The notes beneath the pieces were generated by a model that ran no database searches, was not told where the DNA came from, and worked only from the letters and a program-made list of their open reading frames with translations. Positions 8,689 to 14,611 of a stretch of 64,000 nucleotides of DNA are shown here, piece after piece (the stretch's first letter is position 1; each line of letters opens with the position of its first letter). The translations under genes were made by a program, and so were the position numbers. The stretch comes from Rhizobium mesoamericanum STM3625 (GTDB lineage Bacteria; Pseudomonadota; Alphaproteobacteria; Rhizobiales; Rhizobiaceae): NCBI RefSeq assembly GCF_000312665.1, contig NZ_HF536772.1, forward strand, positions 4,068,042 to 4,132,041. Reading direction: 5' to 3'.

Positions 8689-9708
8689 TTACGCTGCAAT
8701 AGCTTGGCGTGCCGTTGCCATCGTCATCTTGCGCTCTGCGCGCTCCTGCTGCGGCGAGCGATGATAAAGTTCGCGATAACACTTGGAGAAGTGCGAGGCC
8801 GAAACGAAGCCGCAGGCGACGGCCACTTCGACGACCGGCATGGACGATTGCACGAGAAGGTGGCGAGCGCGATCCAGCCGTATTTCCAGGTAATAGCGGG
8901 CGGGCGAGCGCCCCATTTCTTGGCGGAATAGCCGTTCGATCTGCCGGCGTGACAGGTCTACGCCGTCCGCGATTTCCAGAAGCGACAGTGGCTCGGAAAG
9001 GTTGCCTTCCATCAATTCGATGATGGAAAGAACCTTGGCATTCTGGACGCCAAGGCGTGCGCGCAGCGGCAGGCGCTGGCGGTCGTTCGGGCTGCGCACG
9101 CGATCGGTTAGGTGCTGCTCACAGACTCGGTTCACCAGTGTTTCACCGAAATCCTCGCCGATCAAATTCAGCATCATATCGAGCGAGGCGGTGCCGCCGG
9201 CGCAGGTATAGAGATTGCTGTCCACCTCATAGAGGTCGGCATAGACCTCGGCCTGCGGAAAAGCTTCTGAGAATCCCGGCAGGTTTTCCCAATGGATCGC
9301 GCAGCGTTTGCCGTTCAGCAGCCCCGCCTGCGCGAGTATATGTGCGCCCGTACAGAGGCTGCCAACAGCGACGCCGCGATTGTAGGATTCGCGCAGCCAA
9401 GCGCTGACAGACTTGTTGTTGAAGTCTTCGACATCGATGCCGGAACAGACCAGCACCATGCTCGGGCGATGCTCACCGCCGAGATTGCGACGCTCGTCAG
9501 CAAGCGACGTATTTGCCTCGACCCCAATGCCGCAGGAAGAATGGACCTTCTGTCCGTCAACCGAAGTCAGCCGCCATGTGTAGGCTTGGTAGCCAAGCAT
9601 GCGGTTGGCGATTCGCAGCGTATCGATTGCCGCCGAGAACGGCAGCATCGTAAACTGCGGAACCATGAAGAAGACGAGAGAGCGTTGCTTATGCGACATC
9701 TTGTTCAT
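8689..9708 (-). CDS. GlxA-family transcriptional regulator (DJ-1/PfpI domain plus AraC HTH)
   Basis: 339 residues. An N-terminal DJ-1/PfpI-like amidotransferase fold (about 8-190) has the nucleophile-elbow Cys in SLCTGAHILAQAGLL. A linker leads to a C-terminal AraC/XylS double HTH (about 225-325; SLLEIADGVDLSRRQIERLF, then VVEVAVACGFVSASHFSKCYRE). This is the architecture of GbdR, CdhR and ArgR-type activators of betaine, carnitine and arginine catabolism. The remnant of a dimethylglycine-dehydrogenase-like gene nearby is consistent with a role in methylated-amine use, but that is inference. The start ATG at 9708 is followed by another at 9699. Confidence 0.9.
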   Translation of the reverse strand: MNKMSHKQRSLVFFMVPQFTMLPFSAAIDTLRIANRMLGYQAYTWRLTSVDGQKVHSSCGIGVEANTSLADERRNLGGEHRPSMVLVCSGIDVEDFNNKSVSAWLRESYNRGVAVGSLCTGAHILAQAGLLNGKRCAIHWENLPGFSEAFPQAEVYADLYEVDSNLYTCAGGTASLDMMLNLIGEDFGETLVNRVCEQHLTDRVRSPNDRQRLPLRARLGVQNAKVLSIIELMEGNLSEPLSLLEIADGVDLSRRQIERLFRQEMGRSPARYYLEIRLDRARHLLVQSSMPVVEVAVACGFVSASHFSKCYRELYHRSPQQERAERKMTMATARQAIAA

Positions 9709-9934
9709 GAGACAAATCCGTGCTCGAGGTCGATGCTCTATTCGTTGCTTGGAATACGTCGTTTCGATATCCCAAAAGCGACATTCTCATAGATATATGC
9801 GGCCGCAAAGAGCAAATTTGCGACATTGCTGAAATTGACGATGATCAAATGACGATCGCTGTCTTCAAATGTTCAAAGTGGAGAATATATGTGTCTGAAA
9901 TTCAAGATTTATTAAGGCTGCCCAAAACACGGAG
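9709..9934. other. Intergenic region upstream of the GlxA-type regulator
   Basis: AT-rich relative to its surroundings, as expected for a promoter region reading leftward into the regulator gene. I see no convincing gene and no clear operator. Confidence 0.4.
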
Positions 9935-9968
9935 AAAGCGGAGCTGCATGAACGCAGGGCTCCGCTTT
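9935..9968 (-). terminator. Hairpin terminator of the DUF1127-like gene
   Basis: Perfect 10-bp stem AAAGCGGAGC/GCTCCGCTTT (9935-9944 and 9959-9968) with a 14-base loop, starting 22 bp beyond the stop of the leftward DUF1127-like gene. Read leftward the stem itself ends in CTTT, giving a short U tract. Confidence 0.6.
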
Positions 9969-9989
9969 CATTAGGGAGAATTGTCGGTT

Positions 9990-10190
9990 TCAGTGCGTGA
10001 TTTTGCGTTCATTCGCGCCGTCTGCCGACGGCCAGCCAATGTCCTTTCGCACGTCGAATGGCATGGCTTCGATTTCGCGGGCGACCTGCCACTGATGCCA
10101 TGCATGAACTAACTTGCGCGCAAAGTCGACGATATGCAGGTGGGCTTCGCTTGAAGGCGTCTTGGTGTGCCTGATCGTAATCGTCGTCAT
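9990..10190 (-). CDS. DUF1127-like small protein
   Basis: 66 residues. The C-terminal part has the amphipathic, basic-aromatic pattern of DUF1127 (YjiS-like) proteins: a helix around HAWHQWQVAREIEAMPFDVR followed by KDIGWPSAD, where the family usually shows LxDIGL. Such Arg-rich small proteins are abundant in rhizobia; some bind RNA and affect phosphate or sRNA metabolism. Nothing in the sequence shows the role here. A single-gene unit with its own downstream hairpin. Confidence 0.65.
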   Translation of the reverse strand: MTTITIRHTKTPSSEAHLHIVDFARKLVHAWHQWQVAREIEAMPFDVRKDIGWPSADGANERKITH

Positions 10191-10289
10191 ATCCGTTTCC
10201 TTTCCTCGTCGGATGACGCTTGTTTCTTGATTAGAAATATGGGTGCTTCGCTCCCATCAATCAAACGAATAGAGTTTATGGATACCATC

Positions 10290-10400
10290 AGCGTTTTTGA
10301 ACGATGGTGGCGGTTTTCTGTAGAACCCAACACGCTCGAGTATGCGCGAGGCCGACGCGCTATCATCAAGTATCGCCGTTCGGAATTTCGAACGGAAACA
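10290..10400 (-). pseudogene. Fragment of a GNAT acetyltransferase C-terminus
   Basis: In the leftward frame a short stretch (FRTAILDDSASASRILERVGF, about 10322-10385) matches the acetyl-CoA-binding end of GNAT proteins, usually D-N-x-A-S-x-R-x-L-E-K-x-G-F. Nothing else of the domain is recognisable on either side, so this would be a relic. The match is short and may be chance. Confidence 0.3.
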
Positions 10401-10902
10401 CGTTTTGATCGAGGCCGACAAATGACCGAGACAAGCCGGTCTGCATTTAGCCAAGGCGGGCCACCCTCCGGTTGAGCGCTCGTCTCGCAGTGGCGCCACG
10501 GCGCGTCGACGCAGGAAGCGAGCTGTGCTCGCCAACGACCAAATCCGAAATCCCGCAGCCTGCCATAGTGCTACGGTCGGCTCTCCAAATCGTCATTTGT
10601 CAGCCTACGCCACCTTCGCTCACGCCAAAGGGAGTGCTGCGACGTCGCCGACTTCACGTACTTCGCAGTCCAACGCGCGTGGTGAAGTGCGATGTTCCCG
10701 CGCTGGATTACAACCCGGTCTTCGACCACGAGAAATCGAAGTCGGCGCGCGTCCGACGGCATGCCTCTGCGAAATGAGCGACAGCTTCATAAACGCGACC
10801 GCATTGCCACATCTCGCGGATTGCGGACATGGTCTCGGCCGAGGTCATCATGCATTTGGTTCTCACGGCGACCTCCTGTGGTCCGGCCTCGTGCATTTGC
10901 CG
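10401..10902. other. Gene-poor stretch, no supported gene
   Basis: Several short overlapping frames run on both strands, none with a recognisable domain, signal peptide or good ribosome-binding site. It separates the DUF1127-like gene from the thiocyanate-hydrolase block and probably holds decayed sequence. Confidence 0.4.
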
Positions 10903-11417
10903 TCAAGGCGAATAGTGGCTGAAGACGAAGTCCTTTGAGGCGTCGAGCTTTACGTGACAGGCGAAGCAGCTTTTGATCAGCGGCTCGCTGGGATTGGCGA
11001 CGCCGTTCTCGAATTGGCCGTAGCCCCAGCCACCCGTGTCGGCGTACTTCTTCGAATCCTTCGCCGAGAACTGCACATTCGTCGGGTCGCCGGCGACGAA
11101 GGACTGCGGCGCCGGGAAGACTTTGTCGTTCTCCGGAGACGACTGATAGACATAGGCCAGCCGCGCGATGATAGCGCCGTCCGGAAACGGCCTAGTCCCA
11201 TCTCGGAAGGCCTTAATCGCGATGTCGTTGCCGAGGACCGCTCTGATGTCGTTGTTCTTCCCAGCTTCGTGCGCGACGGTGATCAGCTGCCATTCCCGGT
11301 ATCCTTCGGGGATTTTCACCCATAAATTGGGGAGGCGTCACCTGTCAGCCCGCTCGCCGCGGCGGCCGATATGACGAATAGGACAACTGTTGAGGCCAAT
11401 AATTTCGTCGTCGACAT
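10903..11417 (-). pseudogene. Cytochrome P460 family protein, frameshifted at the signal-peptide junction
   Basis: The start ATG at 11417, with AAGGAGA upstream, opens a 33-residue signal sequence (MSTTKLLASTVVLF... to ASPIYG) that hits TGA at 11318-11316. The mature domain continues in the next frame from GTG 11319 (VKIPEGYREWQLITVAHE) through to the C-terminal c-type haem motif CFACH (about residue 120) and stop at 10903. Removing one missing base in the GGG run near 11320 would rejoin ASPIYG to VKIPEGYREW exactly as in intact P460 proteins. Cytochromes P460 are periplasmic haem enzymes that oxidise hydroxylamine. As read, the haem domain would be made without an export signal, or only through the GTGA restart overlap. 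Last gene of the leftward thiocyanate-hydrolase block. Confidence 0.8.
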
Positions 11418-11450
11418 TGTCTTCTCCTTGGAGAATCTGGCCGCGCGCGA

Positions 11451-12110
11451 TCAGCGTCCGGCGGATGGATAAAGGAAATCGACGCATTCCGCCGCCAGAG
11501 TGCCGCCAGCGATCTGAACCACCACGAAGAGGGTCACCGCGCTTAACGAAGCGCTCGACGGAGACACGAGCATGCTGATGGCGACGGCGGGGGTTGGCGA
11601 TGGATCCGGTTGGTGTGGCGATGATCGCTCCAAGTGGCCAGAGGCCGACTGCGAACGGCCCGGTCAGCTTGCTGCTGCTCCGGATGCTGCAGAATACGAC
11701 CATCACCAGCCCCAAGGTAGCCAGCGCCTCGCTAACTACGGCGGCGGCGTTCGGCAGTTCTGCCGTCGGAGTGCCGCGCGAGACCGCGAACATGGCATCG
11801 ACCAGCAACGCGCCTGCTATGCCCCCGAGGATCTGCGCGGCCACGTACCAGGTCGTGCATCCGAAACCTCGCTGTCGTGCGCGCCACTGGAGAACGGTGA
11901 TGACCGGATTGAAGTGGCCGCCCGACACCGAGCCCAGTGCCAGGACCAGATCGATCAAGGTGCCTGAGATGGCCATCGCCGAGGAGATGGACGCAGCTTT
12001 GCCGCCTATGCCAGCACCCAGCACGGCCACCATCAGTAACATCGTGCCAACCGCTTCGGCGAGCGACCGTCTGACCAGCGGCGCGTGGCGTCGTCCTCGA
12101 TGAAACAGAG
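11451..12110 (-). pseudogene. Aquaporin/MIP-family channel, frameshifted
   Basis: The leftward frame from about 12100 gives SLAEAVGTMLLMVAVLG (helix 1), the first pore motif HFNPVITVL (NPV instead of NPA), and helices to GSIANP near 11590. There one extra C in a run of five shifts the frame. The other frame continues PAVAISMLVSPSSASLSAVTLFVVV and ends GTLAAECVDFLYP at 11451. Restored, it is a six-helix MIP of about 220 residues. The second pore motif reads NPAV, so the Arg that normally follows NPA in the selectivity filter is replaced by Val, suggesting an unusual solute. No in-frame ATG or GTG is obvious ahead of helix 1, so the 5' end is uncertain and may overlap the upstream subunit gene. 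Confidence 0.75.
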
Positions 12111-12133
12111 AGACGGGCGCTGGGGCACGAGCT

Positions 12134-12466
12134 TTAGGAGTGAGCTTCCCATCGATCCTCCACTTCGGCCATCTTCGCGGCCAGCTCGTGTGGAGTGATC
12201 AGCTGCTTCTGAAACGCGATGTTGGCGAAGGCGGCGATCCAGCGCTCGTAATAGGTGAGTTTGGCCACCATCTCGGATCCCAAGGCTTCGACACCGCGGC
12301 GCTTCTCCTCGGTGTTGATGATCTTGTGGAAGTCGAGCACGTCGGCGAGCGCATGACACCGCTTCTCCCAAGGGAGAAGTTCGTGATCGGTCTGCTCGAT
12401 CTTCGGCGCTTCCAATCCGCCGATGTCGTTCGGCAAACGCTTGAGGAGGTGTTCGCTTCCGGTCAT
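12134..12466 (-). CDS. scnB: Thiocyanate hydrolase beta-like subunit (N-terminal half of nitrile hydratase beta)
   Basis: 110 residues resembling the N-terminal half of nitrile hydratase beta, as found in the separate beta subunit of thiocyanate hydrolase. It has RLPNDIGGLEAP near the start, then PWEKRCHALADVL, and the conserved YYERWIAAFANIAFQKQLITPHEL segment (residues 72-95). It is shorter than the Thiobacillus beta subunit (157 residues). It would pack against the gamma-like metal subunit. The ATG overlaps the stop of the preceding scnC-like gene by four bases (ATGA). NHase activator proteins of the P14K type share this fold, so an accessory role is the main alternative. Confidence 0.7.
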   Translation of the reverse strand: MTGSEHLLKRLPNDIGGLEAPKIEQTDHELLPWEKRCHALADVLDFHKIINTEEKRRGVEALGSEMVAKLTYYERWIAAFANIAFQKQLITPHELAAKMAEVEDRWEAHS

Positions 12467-13125
12467 GCCGCTACTCCTTCGGTCGGAGATTTCACCGGTA
12501 TTACGCCGATCATCGCGTCACGGGTGACGAGAGCGGCGAGTTGCTCTTCGCTAAACCCGTCGGTTCCGGAAGGGCGCATCGGCAGGACGAGATATCGCTG
12601 GATCGCGGTGGAGTCGCTCACCCTGACTTCGACGTTGTCTGGGATGATCGTACCGAACTCCGCAAGCACCTTTCTCGGCTCGTAGACCGCGCGGGCACGA
12701 TACGGCTTCGCCTTGTACCAGTCGGGCGGCAGTCCGAGCACGGGGCGCGGGTAGCATGAGCAGAGTGTGCAGACGATCAGATTGTGAACGGTGGGCGTGT
12801 TCTCAAGAACTATGAGTTCGGTGAGGTCGTAGAAGGTGATGCCGAGCCCCTCGCATGCGGTGCGGCCGTTTTCGAGCAGGCGCGCCTTGAAGTCCGGATC
12901 CGTCCACGCGCGGGCAACGACCTTGGCGCCGAGAGCAGGGTTCCTGGAATCCAGAACCTCGATCTGGTGTCGGATCTCGTCGGCGCCGATGTAGCCCTTT
13001 TCGATCATCAACTCCTGGAAGGCCTGCTCCATGATGTCGTAGTAGCCCGGCTTCTCCGTCGTTTCGATCGGCGAGTGCCCGGTACCATGATCGTGGTCGT
13101 GGTCATGATCTTCATGGACGGTCAT
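12463..13125 (-). CDS. scnC: Cobalt-type thiocyanate hydrolase gamma / nitrile hydratase alpha-type catalytic subunit
   Basis: 220 residues from ATG 13125, which follows GGAGGAA. The longer upstream frame is rejected because it lacks such a site. The N-terminus is His/Asp-rich (MTVHEDHDHDHDHGTGH), a feature of thiocyanate hydrolase gamma. The metal site is the claw motif VCTLCSCYPRP with Cys119, Cys122, Ser123 and Cys124. Thr between the first two Cys marks the Co(III) type rather than the Fe type. The family hydrolyses thiocyanate to carbonyl sulfide and ammonia, or hydrates nitriles to amides. The split-beta arrangement (separate genes on both sides) favours the thiocyanate enzyme. The neighbouring divergent cbtBA cobalt transporter fits the metal need. 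Confidence 0.85.
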   Translation of the reverse strand: MTVHEDHDHDHDHGTGHSPIETTEKPGYYDIMEQAFQELMIEKGYIGADEIRHQIEVLDSRNPALGAKVVARAWTDPDFKARLLENGRTACEGLGITFYDLTELIVLENTPTVHNLIVCTLCSCYPRPVLGLPPDWYKAKPYRARAVYEPRKVLAEFGTIIPDNVEVRVSDSTAIQRYLVLPMRPSGTDGFSEEQLAALVTRDAMIGVIPVKSPTEGVAA

Positions 13126-13468
13126 CGTCGAGTTCCTCCAGCCAGGTTTCGAAGACTTCGATGCGGAGATTGTCGCCGAGCGATCCAGCATAGTCCTTCC
13201 AGATCTCAGTCATCGGGACGGCGATCCTGTAGTAGACGCCAAGCGATCCGGCGTTGCGCCCGAACCCTTCCTCCTCGTTGTTGACGGCCCTGTGTGACAT
13301 GATCGCCTCGACCACCGCTTCCTTGCCACGAAGGTACGTGGGGACGCGGTAGTGGCCCACTGGCGTAAGGTTGCCGACACGGACACGCTGCCCCGCCCGG
13401 AGCCGCGGTAGGTCGGCGGGGGCGGGGACAACGCCCGCGATCTTTCTTTGTTTGGAAGTTGGGTTCAT
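13112..13468 (-). CDS. scnA: Thiocyanate hydrolase alpha-like subunit (C-terminal half of nitrile hydratase beta)
   Basis: 118 residues from ATG 13468, chosen because AGGAGG lies just before it and after the alternative ATG at 13483. The SH3-like barrel of nitrile hydratase beta is clear: LRAGQRVRVGNLTPVGHYRVP, YLRGKEAVVEAIM, then VYYRIAVPMTEIWKD and a FETWLEEL end. In thiocyanate hydrolase this half of the beta chain is the separate alpha subunit (about 126 residues). The 3' end overlaps the scnC-like start by 14 bases, indicating translational coupling. First gene of the leftward operon, with the promoter in the region shared with cbtB. Confidence 0.8.
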   Translation of the reverse strand: MNPTSKQRKIAGVVPAPADLPRLRAGQRVRVGNLTPVGHYRVPTYLRGKEAVVEAIMSHRAVNNEEEGFGRNAGSLGVYYRIAVPMTEIWKDYAGSLGDNLRIEVFETWLEELDDDRP

Positions 13469-13513
13469 CGGTACCTCCTGCATCTACAAGAAGGGTACGA
13501 ACCTGGCTGGCAT

Positions 13514-13583
13514 CGATCTTTCGTATTTGTGCGATGACGGAGTTTCGGTCGTCCCGCGAGCATCGAACGAATACGAAAGATCG
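13514..13583. promoter_or_regulatory. Long perfect inverted repeat between scn-like operon and cbtBA
   Basis: Arms CGATCTTTCGTATT (13514-13527) and AATACGAAAGATCG (13570-13583) are perfectly complementary over 14 bp with 42 bases between. Inside, CGATG (13532-13536) pairs with CATCG (13561-13565) and GACG (13536-13539) with CGTC (13550-13553), so transcripts could fold into a long interrupted hairpin. It sits in the middle of the 167-bp divergent region. It may be a paired operator for a regulator of both units, or a structured leader RNA. The cobalamin-riboswitch B12 box was looked for and not seen. Confidence 0.6.
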
Positions 13584-13635
13584 CGTTCGAGGACCCGCTC
13601 ATGATGTGGCGTCACAATCCTTCAGGAGACTTTCA

Positions 13636-13842
13636 ATGACGCACATCATCACTCACCCGACCCCAGCTATGCCGCTGACCGCAGGCGAATTGCTGCCATG
13701 GGTCGTCTTTGTCGGGATACTCTCCCTGACGACGCTCTATTTTGTTGGGGGCGAACAGGGGGCGACGTCGATCGTCCGGGGGAACACCATCCACGAGTTC
13801 GTGCACGACGGCCGTCACCTCCTCGGCTTTCCCTGCCACTGA
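13636..13842 (+). CDS. cbtB: Cobalt transporter subunit CbtB
   Basis: 68 residues from ATG 13636, preceded by AGGAG. The longer frame upstream lacks support. One membrane segment (LLPWVVFVGILSLTTLYFV, residues 19-37) is followed by the C-terminal His-rich signature HEFVHDGRHLLGFPCH typical of CbtB. The His-rich end is thought to bind the metal for the CbtA permease, whose gene starts 10 bases downstream. The family is usually linked to cobalamin synthesis. Here the neighbour is a Co-dependent hydrolase instead. Confidence 0.9.
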   Translation: MTHIITHPTPAMPLTAGELLPWVVFVGILSLTTLYFVGGEQGATSIVRGNTIHEFVHDGRHLLGFPCH

Positions 13843-13852
13843 GGGTACTACA

Positions 13853-14596
13853 ATGCTTCAGCGGCTTCTCCTCGCAGGAATGCTGTCCGGCCTACTCGTG
13901 GCGCTCCTATCCTTCGGCTTCGCCCGGGTGTTTTTCGAGCCGACGGTCGAACGGGCCATCGTTCTCGAAGAACAGACCGACAGCGATCATGGCCACGCGG
14001 GAAAGGAAGCCGTCAGCCGAGCCACTCAGCGCAACCTCGGTCTCCTGACAGGGATCGGAAGCTATTGCGTCGCACTTGGGGGCATGCTGGCGATCGGTCT
14101 CGGATGCCTGCACGGGCGGCTCGGCCTGGGACCGCGCTCGATAGTGTGGACGCTGGCATCCCTTGGTTACGTTTCGCTAGTACTCGTACCGCAGCTCAAG
14201 TACCCGGCAAACCCTCCCGGCGTCGGCAGCGCTGAGACGATCGGAAGCCGGACCGAACTCTATTTCCTGCTGGTCCTGCTGTCCCTCGCTTTGATGGCCG
14301 TTTCCTTCTGGATCGGGGTTCGGATCCGGCGCAGCCATGGGAGTGTGTTCTCTGTACCCGTCGGAACGCTGGCCTTCGCATCGATGGCGACGCTCCTCGT
14401 GTCCGCCTTTCCGGACATTTCGGGAGTGCCGAGCGACTTCCCGGACAGCCTTCTATTTACATTCCGCGCACAGTCGGCAATGCTCCAACTTATCGTCTGG
14501 GGAGGCCTCGGAGCGATCTTCGGACAGTTGGCGAAACGCATCCTTGATCCTCGGATCTCAAGGGCCTCCGCATATGTTGGGTTCCCTAATGCCTGA
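13853..14596 (+). CDS. cbtA: Cobalt transporter subunit CbtA
   Basis: 247 residues from ATG 13853, ten bases after cbtB; the extended frame starting earlier overlaps cbtB and is rejected. The first helix carries the CbtA pattern MLQRLLLAGMLSGLLVALLSFGFA. A His-containing loop (DSDHGHAGKEAVSRATQRN) comes at about 43-61, and roughly five membrane segments follow, including LKYPANPPGVG after helix 3 and DFPDSLLFTFRAQS near residue 205. It forms the inner-membrane cobalt permease with CbtB. The pair probably loads the Co-type thiocyanate hydrolase/nitrile hydratase encoded divergently. Confidence 0.9.
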   Translation: MLQRLLLAGMLSGLLVALLSFGFARVFFEPTVERAIVLEEQTDSDHGHAGKEAVSRATQRNLGLLTGIGSYCVALGGMLAIGLGCLHGRLGLGPRSIVWTLASLGYVSLVLVPQLKYPANPPGVGSAETIGSRTELYFLLVLLSLALMAVSFWIGVRIRRSHGSVFSVPVGTLAFASMATLLVSAFPDISGVPSDFPDSLLFTFRAQSAMLQLIVWGGLGAIFGQLAKRILDPRISRASAYVGFPNA

Positions 14597-14611
14597 CGCA
14601 GGCGAGCTACG

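Noticed and set aside
10708..10896. Short leftward ORF before the P460 gene
   Set aside because: No family match, no upstream binding site, overlapping frames on both strands.
13469..13635. Cobalamin riboswitch ahead of cbtB
   Set aside because: The region is short (about 150 bases) and lacks the B12 box; only the inverted repeat is seen.
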